In this document: in pieces, positions 44,789-54,181 of the stretch
Layout of the letters: each line of letters starts with the position of its first letter
Position numbering within the stretch: the stretch's first letter is position 1
NCBI RefSeq assembly: GCF_024448505.1
Contig: NZ_JAMOHV010000001.1
Coordinates: 248,001 to 312,000, forward strand
Source of the DNA: Stutzerimonas degradans
GTDB taxonomy: Bacteria; Pseudomonadota; Gammaproteobacteria; Pseudomonadales; Pseudomonadaceae
Length of the DNA: 64,000 nucleotides
Direction: 5' to 3'
Notes under the pieces: generated by a model
What the model was told of the DNA's origin: nothing
The model's database searches: none
The model's input: the letters and a program-made list of their open reading frames with translations, nothing else
Made by a program: the position numbers and the translations under genes

Positions 44789-45247
44789 TCAGCGGTGGTG
44801 CTTGTGCCACTTGTTCTTGTAGTGGCCCTTGCCGGGGTGACGATGCCCGTCGCGGTAATAGCGCCGGTCACGATCGCGGTAGCCGCGGTCGTCATCGCCG
44901 TAGGCATTGCCCAGCGCGCCGCCGGCGCCGCCACCGACCGCCGCACCGATCAGGCCGCCGGTGCTGCCGCCGACCCGCTGGCCGATGACGTTGCCGCCGG
45001 CCGCGCCCAGGCCGCCGCCGATGGCCGCTTCGGTACGGTTGCGCCGGTCCGCGCCGACTGCACCGCCGGCCGCGCCGCCGACACCGGCGCCGATGGCGGC
45101 GCCAGTGGAGCCGCCCAGGTGTTCACCGACCACCGAGCCCAGCGCGCCGCCCAGCGCGCCGCCAACGGCCGCTTCGGTATTGCTTCCGGCAAATGCGGCG
45201 CTGCTGAGCAGGCTCGCGGACAACAGCAGAATCGAGGAATACTTCAT
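44789..45247 (-). CDS. Secreted glycine-zipper protein with internal duplication
   Basis: A 152-residue exported protein. A signal peptide covers about 1-20 (cleavage after AAFA). Two 44-residue repeats follow, 24-67 and 72-115, each of the form TEAA(V/I)GGxLG...GGSTGxxIGAxVGG, dense in Gly-xxx-Gly zipper motifs that pack helices in membranes. The C-terminal 37 residues are Arg/Tyr then Lys/His-rich (KGHYKNKWHKHHR). Related glycine-zipper proteins sit in the outer membrane or periplasm. There is no lipobox Cys. ATG 45247 follows GAGG. Function unknown. Confidence 0.82.
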   Translation of the reverse strand: MKYSSILLLSASLLSSAAFAGSNTEAAVGGALGGALGSVVGEHLGGSTGAAIGAGVGGAAGGAVGADRRNRTEAAIGGGLGAAGGNVIGQRVGGSTGGLIGAAVGGGAGGALGNAYGDDDRGYRDRDRRYYRDGHRHPGKGHYKNKWHKHHR

Positions 45248-45390
45248 TGACGCAACCTCAGAGTGGATGGCGCCGCGATCCTTACCCGCCATGCCGCTGC
45301 GCTGCAAGCGCCCGCCGATGAAAGGTGTGATCTTGCGCAAACTCCGCAAGTATTTGTTTTGAAAAAGGAACTTCAAACAAGCGAAGCGGT

Positions 45391-47985
45391 CTAGGACTGG
45401 TTCTGGAGGGGTTGCACGCGGTCTGGCTGGCCATCGTTCTCGGCCAGGCTGGCGCTGATCTGCTGCGCCAGCTGGTCGATGGTGAAGGGCTTGCTGATCA
45501 TGTCCATGCCGCTGTCGAGGAACCCGCTGCTGGCAGCGCGCTCGGCATAGCCGGTCATGAACAGCACCGGCAGCTGCGGGCGTCGCTGGCGGGCGATATC
45601 GGCCAGCTGGCGGCCATTCATGCCCGGCAGGCCGACGTCGGTGACCAGCAGATCGATGCGCTGCTCCGATTCCAGAATTGCCACCGCCGCAGTGCCTTCG
45701 GCCGCTTCCAGAGCCTGATAACCGAGCATTTCCAGCACATCGAGCACCAGCAGGCGCACCGCCGGGTCGTCTTCGACCACCAGCACGCATTCGCCCTGCT
45801 GGGCGCGCAGCACCGCGGCAGCGGCACTGGGCGCCGGGGCGCAGGGTACCGCCTCGGCGTGGGTCGGCAGGTACAGGCAGACTTCGGTGCCGGCGTCCGG
45901 CTCGCTGGTGATCTGCAGGTGCCCGCCCGCTTGCCGGGCGAAGCCGTAGATCATCGACAGCCCGAGGCCGGTACCCTGGCCGATGGGCTTAGTGGTGAAG
46001 AACGGCTCGAAGGCGCTGGCCAGGACCTTGGGCGTCATGCCGCAGCCGCTGTCGGCGACCGTCAGGGTGACGTAGGCGCCGGGCGCCAGGTCGCCGACCT
46101 GACGAGCACGCTCGAGCACCACGTTGGCGGTGCCGATGCGTAGCGTGCCGCCATCGGGCATGGCGTCGCGGGCGTTGATCACCAGGTTGAGCAGCGCGCT
46201 TTCCAGCTGGTTGTCGTCGCTGTAGGCCGGCCACAGATCGGCCTGCAGCTGCGTTTCGATCTGGATATGGCTGCCGAGCGTGCGGATCAGCAGGTCGTGC
46301 ATCGAGTCGATCAGCGCGTTGAGTTCGACCCGCTTGAGGTTCAGCGGTTGACGGCGGGCGAAGGCCAGCAGGCGATGGGTGAGTGCGGCGGCGCGATTGG
46401 CGGAGGTGACCGCGGCGTCGATGAAGCGCTGGGTTTCGCCGTGGCGGCCGGACTGGATGTAGCGCTGGATCAGGTCCAGCCCGCCGATGATGCCGGTGAG
46501 CATGTTGTTGAAGTCGTGCGCGATGCCGCCGGTGAGCTGGCCGACGGCCTCCATCTTCTGCGCCTGGCGCAGGGCGTCCTGGGCCTGTTCGCGGCTGGCC
46601 ATTTCCTTGAGCAGGCGTTCGTAGACCTCGGCCAGCGCCTGGGTGCGTTCCTGGATGCGGCTTTCCAGCGTCTCGTTGAGTTCGCGCAGGGCCTGTTCGG
46701 CGCGCCAGCGCTCGGTGACGTCCAGCGCCATGACGAAGAAGCCGATCACCTTGCCGTTGACGTCGACGCGCGGCAGGTAGTGCACCAGCGAGCGCCGTTG
46801 CCCGCCGTCGCGGTGCGGGCTGTGGGCCTCGAAGGTCACCGTTTCGCCGTTCAGCGCGGCGCGGATGTTGGCACGCCGCAGCTGGTAACCGGCCTCGCCG
46901 AGGATCTCGCGCACCGTCTTGCCGCGCAGCCATTCCGGTGGATAGCCGAACCAGTCCTCGTAGTAGCGGTTGTTGAAGCGGAAGCGTTCCTGGTCGTCGA
47001 TGTAGCCGATCAGCAGCGGCAGGGCGTCGGTGATCATCTTGATCTCCGCCTCGCTCTTGCGCAGGGCCAGTTCGCTGGCGTGCTGGCGGCTGATGTCCAT
47101 CACCGCGCCGGGAAAGCGCAGCACGCGACCGTCTTCACCATAGTGGCAGCGCCCGCGCGCGTAGGCCCAGCGCGGCTGTTCGTCGTCAGCGTGCAGCCGG
47201 TAACGCTCGGCGAAGGTGCCGTTGCCGGCGACGCATTGCTGCATCGCCGCGAGCACGCGGGCGCGGTCGTCGGGGTGGATGTGCTCGACGAACGGCTGGA
47301 CCGAGAGGCTCTGCTGGGGGCTCGTATAGTCCTGCTCCGACACATGGCAGAGCAGCTCGACCTGCTCGCAGGTCGCTCCGCCCTGCACGTCCCAGTCCCA
47401 GATGCCGATCAGGTCGCTGGCTTCCAGCGCCAGCTGCAGGCGCTGTTCGCTGAGGCGATAGGCCTCGGCACTGAGCTTGTAGCGCAGCGCGGTCTGCGAC
47501 AGGCGGGCCTCGCTGCGCATGCGCTCGCTGGTTTCGTTGAGGCACAGCAGCAGGCCGGCGATCTTGCCGCGGCTGTCGCGGATCGGGCTCAGCGCCATGT
47601 CGAACCAGGCATCTTCCGCGTCGTCGTGGCGCGCGATCAGCATGTGGCGGTTGTGCAGCAGGCGCGCCTCGCCGCGGCGCGCGCCGTCGCAGGCGGGTTC
47701 GAGCAGTTCCCAGGTGGCGCCCCAGGTGCCGCAGGCCGGGCTGCCGAGCTCGGCCGGATGGCGCCGGCCGATCAGCCGCGCGTGGGCGTCGTTGTACAGC
47801 TGGATGTTGTCCTCGCCCCAGAGGATGCACATGGGCCCGGGGGCATCGAGGATCGTATCGACCAGCAGGCGCAGGGCCGCCGGCCAGTTCGCGGGCGAAC
47901 CCAGCGGGGTGACTTGCCAGTCGTATTGGCGAATCCGTTCGCCCATTTCGCTGCTGCTGTGCGGCCAGCGCTCAGCTGTCGGCAT
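45391..47985 (-). CDS. PAS-domain hybrid sensor histidine kinase
   Basis: About 864 residues. Three PAS-like sensory domains lie at roughly 40-170, 190-310 and 325-440 ([24 protein letters not shown]). A coiled linker precedes the kinase: H-box [17 protein letters not shown] with His490, N-box [14 protein letters not shown], and [17 protein letters not shown]-terminal receiver domain has phosphoacceptor Asp783 in [13 protein letters not shown]. No transmembrane segment is present, so it senses a cytoplasmic signal such as redox, light or a ligand. No partner regulator is adjacent. Starts at 47997 or 48084 are possible; 47985 has the best spacing from AAGGA. Confidence 0.9.
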   Translation of the reverse strand: MPTAERWPHSSSEMGERIRQYDWQVTPLGSPANWPAALRLLVDTILDAPGPMCILWGEDNIQLYNDAHARLIGRRHPAELGSPACGTWGATWELLEPACDGARRGEARLLHNRHMLIARHDDAEDAWFDMALSPIRDSRGKIAGLLLCLNETSERMRSEARLSQTALRYKLSAEAYRLSEQRLQLALEASDLIGIWDWDVQGGATCEQVELLCHVSEQDYTSPQQSLSVQPFVEHIHPDDRARVLAAMQQCVAGNGTFAERYRLHADDEQPRWAYARGRCHYGEDGRVLRFPGAVMDISRQHASELALRKSEAEIKMITDALPLLIGYIDDQERFRFNNRYYEDWFGYPPEWLRGKTVREILGEAGYQLRRANIRAALNGETVTFEAHSPHRDGGQRRSLVHYLPRVDVNGKVIGFFVMALDVTERWRAEQALRELNETLESRIQERTQALAEVYERLLKEMASREQAQDALRQAQKMEAVGQLTGGIAHDFNNMLTGIIGGLDLIQRYIQSGRHGETQRFIDAAVTSANRAAALTHRLLAFARRQPLNLKRVELNALIDSMHDLLIRTLGSHIQIETQLQADLWPAYSDDNQLESALLNLVINARDAMPDGGTLRIGTANVVLERARQVGDLAPGAYVTLTVADSGCGMTPKVLASAFEPFFTTKPIGQGTGLGLSMIYGFARQAGGHLQITSEPDAGTEVCLYLPTHAEAVPCAPAPSAAAAVLRAQQGECVLVVEDDPAVRLLVLDVLEMLGYQALEAAEGTAAVAILESEQRIDLLVTDVGLPGMNGRQLADIARQRRPQLPVLFMTGYAERAASSGFLDSGMDMISKPFTIDQLAQQISASLAENDGQPDRVQPLQNQS

Positions 47986-48146
47986 AACCTGTTCCATTCC
48001 TTGCACCGTGGTCGGCTGTGTGGCCGGAAGATGAGCCTGTGCGCGGGCCGGCCAACGCGCAGGAGGCGCTGCGAGGCGCGTCATGGTCGTGGCGCTCGCA
48101 GCGCGACGATTCTACGGGGTTACTCGCGGTAGAAAAGCGCGCTTTG

Positions 48147-48827
48147 TCAGGCAGCGCGCCCCTGCAAGCTGCGGATCAGCTCCGGATAGCTTTCGACCGC
48201 GGCGAACTCCTCGGTGTCCTTGTGGCCGCGCCGGCTGTCCGGTTCGCGCACGGCCAGCAGATGGGCAATGCCGAACGCGCGGGCGCTGCGCAGGATCGGC
48301 AGGCTGTCGTCAATGAACAGCGCGCGCTCCGGTGCCAGCTCCAGATCCTGGCGCAGGGCGTGCCAGAACTGCGGGTCTTCCTTGGGGAAGCCATAATCGT
48401 GCGAACTGATCAGACGGTCGAACCAGGGTGCCAGTTCGACGCGCTCAAGCTTCAGCGACAGCGAATCGCGATGGGCATTGGTGATCAGCACCACGCGTTT
48501 GCCGGCATCGCGCAGTGCGGCGAGAAACTGGTCGGCGGCGGGGCGCAGGGCGATCAGATGGGCGATTTCGCGCTTCATCTCGCGGATCGGCAGGCCGAGC
48601 TCACGGGTCCAGAAGTCCAGGCAGTACCAGGTCAGCTTGCCCTGGTGTTCGTTGAACAGCGGCGTCAGCTCCATTTCGGCCATCGTGCGGCTGATGCCGT
48701 GGCGTTCGGCGTAGCGTTGCGGCAGGAATTCGAGCCAGAAGTGATTATCGAAATGCAGGTCCAGCAGCGTGCCGTCCATGTCGAGCAGGACGGTATCGAT
48801 GGTGGACCAGGGCGGGGCGGCGATCAT
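48147..48827 (-). CDS. yrfG: GMP/IMP nucleotidase YrfG (HAD family)
   Basis: A 226-residue cytoplasmic HAD phosphatase. Motif I is DMDGTLLD with catalytic Asp16 and Asp18, motif II is ITNAHR, the motif III Lys is in GFPKEDP, and motif IV is FIDDSLP. E. coli YrfG dephosphorylates GMP and IMP. It is transcribed divergently from nudE, as in many gammaproteobacteria where yrfG neighbours nudE. ATG 48827 follows AAGAG. Confidence 0.9.
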   Translation of the reverse strand: MIAAPPWSTIDTVLLDMDGTLLDLHFDNHFWLEFLPQRYAERHGISRTMAEMELTPLFNEHQGKLTWYCLDFWTRELGLPIREMKREIAHLIALRPAADQFLAALRDAGKRVVLITNAHRDSLSLKLERVELAPWFDRLISSHDYGFPKEDPQFWHALRQDLELAPERALFIDDSLPILRSARAFGIAHLLAVREPDSRRGHKDTEEFAAVESYPELIRSLQGRAA

Positions 48828-48938
48828 GGCAGGCTCTTGGTGGTCGGATAGGGTTGAGACGGTGGCGTGCAGCAAAGCGTTCACGGCTGCCGTCAGAAGC
48901 CGGGTTATGATAGCTGCTCGCGTTTGCAGGAGTGTCCC

Positions 48939-49505
48939 ATGCGCCAGAAACCCACCGTGCTTGCCCGTGAGATCGTTGCGAGCAGCCGCCTGTTCCGCGT
49001 CGAGGAGCTGCAGCTGCGCTTCTCCAATGGTGTCGAGCGCACCTACGAGCGCCTGGTCGGCAAGGGAACCGGCTACGGCGCGGTGATGATCGTGGCGCTG
49101 GCCGATGCGCACAACGTGCTGCTGATCGAAGAATACTGCGGCGGTACCGACAGCTACGAGCTGTCGCTGCCCAAGGGCCTGATCGAGCCGGGCGAGGACG
49201 TACTCGAGGCGGCCAACCGCGAACTCAAGGAAGAAGCCGGTTTCGGCGCGCGCCGCCTGGAACTGCTGACTGAGCTGTCGCTGTCGCCGGGCTACATGAG
49301 CCAGAAGATCCAGGTGGTGCTGGCGCGCGACCTCTATCCCGAGCGCCTGCCGGGCGACGAGCCGGAGCCGATGCGCGTCGAGCAGTATCCGCTGAGCGAG
49401 CTGTCGAGCCTGATCCAGCATCCGCAGTTCAGCGAGGGCCGCGCGCTGGCCGCGCTGTATCTCGCGCGCGATCTGCTGACCCAGCGTGGGGAGTTCGGCC
49501 AATGA
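48939..49505 (+). CDS. nudE: ADP compounds hydrolase NudE
   Basis: Nudix hydrolase acting on ADP-ribose, Ap3A and NADH-type substrates. It has 188 residues. The complete Nudix box spans residues 80-102 (G-x5-E-x7-REL-x-EE-x-G), here GLIEPGEDVLEAANRELKEE and on. A GYMSQKIQVVLARDL stretch follows. ATG 48939 has AGGAG at 9 bases. It overlaps cysQ by 4 bases (ATGA), a conserved pairing, probably for joint clean-up of adenine dinucleotide and PAP by-products. Confidence 0.94.
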   Translation: MRQKPTVLAREIVASSRLFRVEELQLRFSNGVERTYERLVGKGTGYGAVMIVALADAHNVLLIEEYCGGTDSYELSLPKGLIEPGEDVLEAANRELKEEAGFGARRLELLTELSLSPGYMSQKIQVVLARDLYPERLPGDEPEPMRVEQYPLSELSSLIQHPQFSEGRALAALYLARDLLTQRGEFGQ

Positions 49506-50320
49506 GTCATCCCTACCTGCCGGCGGTGATCGAGCTGGTGCGCGCGGCCGGTGCGGCGATCCTGCCGTACTGGCGCCGCGAGCTGGCGGTGCAGACCAAG
49601 GCCGACGAGTCGCCGGTGACGGCGGCGGACATGGCTGCGCATCGGCTGCTGTTCGACGGCCTGACGGCGCTGGATGCCGGCATTCCGGTACTGTCCGAAG
49701 AGGACTGCGCGCTACCGCTGGCCGAGCGCGCCGGCTGGACGCGCTGGTGGCTGGTCGATCCGCTGGACGGCACCAAGGAATTCATCGCCGGCAGCGAGGA
49801 GTTCACCGTCAACGTGGCGCTGATCGAGCGCGGCCGGGTGTGCTTCGGCGTAGTGGGCATTCCCGCCGATGGGCGCTGCTATTACGGCGGCGCCGCGCTG
49901 GGTGCCTGGTGTGGCGAGGTGGACGGCACGCTCCGCCCACTGCGCACTCGTCCGCAGCCAGTCGGCGCTTTCACCGTGGTGGCCAGCCGGCGGCACAGCA
50001 GCCCGGCGCAGGAACAGCTGCTCGAACGCCTGCGGCAGCGCTTCGGCGAACTCGCGCTGGCGAATGTCGGCAGTTCGTTGAAGTTCTGCCTGCTCGCCGA
50101 GGGCTCCGCCGACTGCTATCCGCGCCTGGCGCCCACTTCGCAGTGGGATACCGCGGCCGCGCAGGGTGTGCTCGAAGGGGCGGGCGGCGAAGTGCTGGAT
50201 ATCGCCGGCGCGCCGCTGACCTACGAGGCGCGCGAGGGCTATCTCAATCCGTCGTTCCTGGCACTGCCGGCCGGCGCCGACTGGCGTGACGAACTGCTGG
50301 ACATGGCGCAGCGGCCCTGA
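49502..50320 (+). CDS. cysQ: 3'(2'),5'-bisphosphate nucleotidase CysQ
   Basis: Hydrolyses PAP, a toxic by-product of sulfate assimilation, to AMP; Mg-dependent and Li-sensitive. It has 272 residues. The inositol-phosphatase-fold motifs are SEED with Glu66-Glu67 and DPLDGTKEF at 86-94, with a C-terminal WDTAA block. It starts within the nudE stop codon (ATGA). The stop lies inside a 12-base tandem repeat that continues into the intergenic space. Confidence 0.95.
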   Translation: MSHPYLPAVIELVRAAGAAILPYWRRELAVQTKADESPVTAADMAAHRLLFDGLTALDAGIPVLSEEDCALPLAERAGWTRWWLVDPLDGTKEFIAGSEEFTVNVALIERGRVCFGVVGIPADGRCYYGGAALGAWCGEVDGTLRPLRTRPQPVGAFTVVASRRHSSPAQEQLLERLRQRFGELALANVGSSLKFCLLAEGSADCYPRLAPTSQWDTAAAQGVLEGAGGEVLDIAGAPLTYEAREGYLNPSFLALPAGADWRDELLDMAQRP

Positions 50321-50338
50321 GGCCGGCCCTGAGGCCGG
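50315..50338 (+). repeat. 12-base tandem duplication across the cysQ stop
   Basis: CCCTGAGGCCGG is present twice in perfect tandem; the first copy contains the cysQ stop codon TGA. It looks like a recent slippage or short duplication with no coding effect. Confidence 0.7.
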
Positions 50339-50381
50339 CGCTGCGCTAACGGCGGGATGATCGCAAGGCTGCCGGGCGGGG

Positions 50382-50834
50382 CTATTTGTGCAGCACGAAC
50401 TGCCCGGTGAACCGCACCGCGTCGCGGCCATCGGCGGCGAGGATGCGGCTGTGCAGTTCCAGGCGCGAGCGGCCGCGGCGGCGGTAGATCGCTTCGAAGC
50501 GCTCCCAGGCTTCCGGCGTCGGCGCGGAGCAGGTGGCGATCGCATCGTCGACCACCGGCAGCGGGTATTCGATCTGGCCTTCATGGATGACGATGTGGCC
50601 ATCCTCGATGCCGGCTTCGCGCAGACGCAGATGCAGCCAGCCCCAGCCTGCCAACACCGCGGCGCAGTACAGACTGCCGCCGAACATGCTGCTCTTGTGG
50701 TTGATGTTCGGCTGCAACGGCACGTTCAGGCGCAGTTCGTGGTTTTCCCACTGCGCGACGCGCAGGCCCAGCGAGCGCGTCAGCGGAATGTCGTGATGGA
50801 GGATGGCTTCCAGGTAGCGGCTATCGCGGCTCAT
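50382..50834 (-). CDS. YiiD C-terminal-like hotdog thioesterase-domain protein
   Basis: A 150-residue protein resembling the putative thioesterase domain found at the C-terminus of E. coli YiiD/FabY-type proteins. Motifs are NINHKSSMFGGSLYCAAVLAGWG (hotdog helix) and a final RDAVRFTGQFVLHK. FabY in P. aeruginosa initiates fatty acid synthesis; this shorter protein may be related or only share the fold. ATG 50834 is chosen because residues before it look non-native. It is monocistronic. Confidence 0.7.
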   Translation of the reverse strand: MSRDSRYLEAILHHDIPLTRSLGLRVAQWENHELRLNVPLQPNINHKSSMFGGSLYCAAVLAGWGWLHLRLREAGIEDGHIVIHEGQIEYPLPVVDDAIATCSAPTPEAWERFEAIYRRRGRSRLELHSRILAADGRDAVRFTGQFVLHK

Positions 50835-50988
50835 GCCGGGGAGATTCCTAAAACGTGGCGGAGACAGGAAAGACGCCAAGCATGACTGTTGAGTCACGAT
50901 TTTGCCAGCCTAGTCATGCTTCATCTCGCCCGGCAGTGCGCTGTCCGGCTGCCTGCGCCGGCGGCGAACCGGCGCTGCGGCGCAGGTT

Positions 50989-51402
50989 TCAGCGGCTGGT
51001 GCGCCGCTCGCTCTTGCGCTGGTAGGCGCAGTAGCCCGGACGCGGGCCGACGTGCGGGTGGTTGCGGCAGGTGTCCGGGCGCTTGGCGTAGACCGTGCAC
51101 AGGCGCGTCTGGCGGTCGAGATAGAGGCAGTCGCCATTGGCCAGGCGGGTCAGGGTGAAAATCTCGCGCTTGTGGTTGAAGTGCTCGACCACCCCTTCGC
51201 GGCTCAGACGCCGGGCGACCTGCTTGGCCGGTTCGTCGCGCTCGAACTCGTCGACCAGCCCCAGGCGGATCAGGTCGTCGATGCGCACCTCCACCGGCAG
51301 GGTGCAGCAGGTCGCGTGGCAGTCGCGGCACAGGCCGTTGCTGTAGCGGGCCCAGGTCTCCAGGCGTTCCGGGTCGGATGAGGCGATCAGCGAGTGTTTC
51401 AC
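50989..51402 (-). CDS. YkgJ-family cysteine cluster protein
   Basis: A 137-residue cytoplasmic protein with the cysteine pattern of the YkgJ/CxxCxxCC family (zinc or iron-sulfur binding): CRDCHATCC near residue 25, then GDCLYL, RLCTVYAKRPDTCRNHP and GYCAY. Function unknown in general. GTG start at 51402. It is divergent from glgP. Confidence 0.82.
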   Translation of the reverse strand: MKHSLIASSDPERLETWARYSNGLCRDCHATCCTLPVEVRIDDLIRLGLVDEFERDEPAKQVARRLSREGVVEHFNHKREIFTLTRLANGDCLYLDRQTRLCTVYAKRPDTCRNHPHVGPRPGYCAYQRKSERRTSR

Positions 51403-51591
51403 GGCGCGCGTTTCGATAAAAAAGGTGCGCGATCATAACGGGCTGCGCGGCAATTGCCAGCGGCGTACGCCGGACGGGCGGTCGCGCAGATGTAAAGGAA
51501 ACCTGCAAACCTGTCTGGACTGCCCGATGAGGTGAACCGGCCGCACCGCCACGAGTCCCTCTTGTATGTTTTCCAGCCGCGAGGACCATCC

Positions 51592-54045
51592 ATGACGCAG
51601 GAATCCGGCGTTTCCCCTTCCGACGAAGTCAGCGCGTTCCGCGAGAAGGTCTTGCGCAAGCTGACCTATTCGGTCGGCAAGGACTCCGCAAGCGCTTCCG
51701 ACTACGACTGGTTCGAGGCGGTGGCGCTTGCCGCACGCGACCACATCATCGACCACTGGATGGAATGCACCCGGCAAACCTACGAGGGCGGTTGCAAGCG
51801 GGTGTACTACCTCTCGCTGGAATTTCTCATCGGCCGTCTGCTGGTCGACAGCCTGAGCAACCTCGGCCTGTTCGAGGTGGCGCGCGAGGCGCTGGCCGAG
51901 CTGGACGTCGACATCGAACGCATCCGCCTGCTCGAACCCGATGCGGCGCTGGGCAACGGCGGCCTCGGCCGGCTGGCGGCGTGCTTCATGGAAAGCATGG
52001 CGACACTGCAGGTGGCGGCGCATGGCTACGGCATCCGTTACGACCACGGGCTGTTCCGCCAGGCCATCGTCGACGGCTGGCAGCACGAGCAGACCGAGAC
52101 CTGGCTCGACTTCGGCAATCCCTGGGAGTTCGAGCGGCCGGAAGTCAGCTACCTGATCGGCTTCGGCGGCCATGTCACGGCGATCCCCGGCGAGAGCGGC
52201 GGCGAAGCCCGGCACTTCTGGCACTGGGCCGAGGGCGTGCGGGCGATCGCCTATGACACGCCGATCGTCGGCTGGCGCGGCGCCAGCGTGAACACCCTGC
52301 GCCTGTGGCGCGCGCGGGCCGAGGCGGATTTCCATCTGGAGCGCTTCAACGCCGGCGACCACATCGGCGCGGTGGCCGAGGAGGCCAAGGCACAGAGCAT
52401 CTCGCGGGTGCTCTATCCGGCCGACAGCACCGAGGCCGGTCAGGAGCTGCGTCTGCGCCAGGAGTATTTCTTCGTCGCCGCCTCGCTGCAGGACCTGCTG
52501 CGCCGTCACCTCGACCAGCGCGGCACGCTGGACAACCTGCCGGACTATGCGGCGATCCAGCTCAACGACACCCATCCGGCGATCGCCGTGGCCGAGCTGA
52601 TGCGCCTGTTGGTGGACGTGCACGGCCTGCAATGGCAACACGCCTGGAAGCTGACCACCGCGACGCTGAACTACACCAACCACACGTTGCTGCCCGAGGC
52701 GCTGGAAACCTGGCCGGTGGGGCTGATGGAGCGCCTGCTGCCGCGGCACATGCAGATCATCTACCTGATCAACGCCCATCACCTCGACAGTCTGCGCCAG
52801 CGCGGCGTGCAGGATGCCGAGCTGCTGCGCTCGGTGTCGCTGATCGAGGAGGATCACGGGCGCCGCGTGCGCATGGGCAATCTGGCGTTTCTCGGCTCGT
52901 CCAGCGTCAACGGCGTGTCGGCGCTGCACACCGGGCTGATGCGCAAGACGGTGTTCACCGACCTGCATGCGCTGTATCCCGAGCGGATCAACAATAAAAC
53001 CAACGGCATCACCTTCCGCCGCTGGCTGTACCAGGCCAACCCGCACCTCACCGGGCTGCTGGTGAGCAGCCTCGGCGAAGCGCTGCTGGACGATCCGCAG
53101 CATCGCCTGCGCGATCTGGAGCCGTTCGCCGAGCAGGCCGCCTTCCGCCTGCAGTTCGCCGAGCAGCGCATGGCCAACAAGCGTCATCTGGCGGCGTTGA
53201 TCCAGGAGCGGCTGGGCGTGAGCGTCGATCCGGCGGCGCTGTTCGATGTGCACGTCAAGCGCATCCACGAGTACAAGCGTCAGCTGCTCAACCTGCTGCA
53301 CACCGTGGCGCTGTACCACGCGATCAGCGCCGATCCGGGTGGCGACTGGGTGCCTCGGGTGAAGATCTTCGCCGGCAAGGCGGCCGCCAGCTATCACCAG
53401 GCCAAGCTGATCATCAAACTGGCCAACGACATCGCCCGCACCATCAACGACGACCCCACCGTGCGCGGCCTGCTCAAGGTGGTGTTCCTGCCCAACTACA
53501 ACGTCAGCCTGGCCGAGGACATCATCCCGGCGGCCGACCTCTCCGAGCAGATTTCCACCGCCGGACTGGAGGCGTCGGGCACCAGCAACATGAAGTTCGC
53601 CCTCAACGGCGCGCTGACCATCGGCACGCTGGACGGCGCCAACGTCGAGATGAGCGAGCAGATCGGTCGCGAGCACATGTTCATCTTTGGCCTCACGGCG
53701 CAGCAGGTCGAAGCGCGCAAGCGTGCCGGCGAATTCAACGCCGAGGCCACCATCATCGGCTCGCGGCGCCTCAGCGAGGTGCTTTCGGCGATTCGCGACG
53801 GCGCCTTCTCGGCCGACGATCCGGGGCGCTACGTGGGCCTGATCGACGGGCTCTACTGGCACGACACCTACCACGTCTGCGCCGACTTCGAGGCCTACTG
53901 GCAGGCGCAGCTGGAGGTCGAGGCGCGCTGGCGCGATCCGGAGCAGTGGTGGCGTTCGGCGGTGCTCAACACCGCACGCACCGGCTGGTTCTCTTCGGAC
54001 CGCACCATTCGCGAATACGCCAGCGAGATCTGGAAGGTGATGTAG
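51592..54045 (+). CDS. glgP: Glycogen/maltodextrin phosphorylase
   Basis: PLP enzyme that releases glucose-1-phosphate from alpha-1,4-glucans. It has 817 residues, standard length. Landmarks are YYLSLEFLIGRLL, NGGLGRLAACFMESMA (substrate site), VHVKRIHEYKRQLLN, and the PLP lysine Lys668 in EASGTSNMKFALNGALTIGT. ATG 51592 follows GAGGA at 8 bases. No glgA, glgB or glgC is nearby, so it is separated from other glycogen genes. A long hairpin follows the stop. Confidence 0.95.
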   Translation: MTQESGVSPSDEVSAFREKVLRKLTYSVGKDSASASDYDWFEAVALAARDHIIDHWMECTRQTYEGGCKRVYYLSLEFLIGRLLVDSLSNLGLFEVAREALAELDVDIERIRLLEPDAALGNGGLGRLAACFMESMATLQVAAHGYGIRYDHGLFRQAIVDGWQHEQTETWLDFGNPWEFERPEVSYLIGFGGHVTAIPGESGGEARHFWHWAEGVRAIAYDTPIVGWRGASVNTLRLWRARAEADFHLERFNAGDHIGAVAEEAKAQSISRVLYPADSTEAGQELRLRQEYFFVAASLQDLLRRHLDQRGTLDNLPDYAAIQLNDTHPAIAVAELMRLLVDVHGLQWQHAWKLTTATLNYTNHTLLPEALETWPVGLMERLLPRHMQIIYLINAHHLDSLRQRGVQDAELLRSVSLIEEDHGRRVRMGNLAFLGSSSVNGVSALHTGLMRKTVFTDLHALYPERINNKTNGITFRRWLYQANPHLTGLLVSSLGEALLDDPQHRLRDLEPFAEQAAFRLQFAEQRMANKRHLAALIQERLGVSVDPAALFDVHVKRIHEYKRQLLNLLHTVALYHAISADPGGDWVPRVKIFAGKAAASYHQAKLIIKLANDIARTINDDPTVRGLLKVVFLPNYNVSLAEDIIPAADLSEQISTAGLEASGTSNMKFALNGALTIGTLDGANVEMSEQIGREHMFIFGLTAQQVEARKRAGEFNAEATIIGSRRLSEVLSAIRDGAFSADDPGRYVGLIDGLYWHDTYHVCADFEAYWQAQLEVEARWRDPEQWWRSAVLNTARTGWFSSDRTIREYASEIWKVM

Positions 54046-54054
54046 CGCGGCGCC

Positions 54055-54094
54055 GGAGTGCAGCGCGGCGGCTAATGCCGCTGCGCTGAACTCC
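54055..54094 (+). terminator. Long hairpin downstream of glgP
   Basis: Segments GGAGT, CAGCGC and GCGGC pair with GCCGC, GCGCTG and ACTCC around a TAAT loop, with one G/A mismatch and one possible G-U pair. The ~17 bp stem begins 9 bases past the glgP stop. There is no T run; it may be a factor-dependent terminator, a 3' stabilising stem, or a REP-like sequence. Confidence 0.5.
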
Positions 54095-54181
54095 ACTGCG
54101 GCGGTGTCGGTCTGAGGGGAGTTAGTTTTTTGCCGGCCTGCTAAACTGCGCGGGTTTTCTCCCCTCTCTGGAGCCTTTTCC

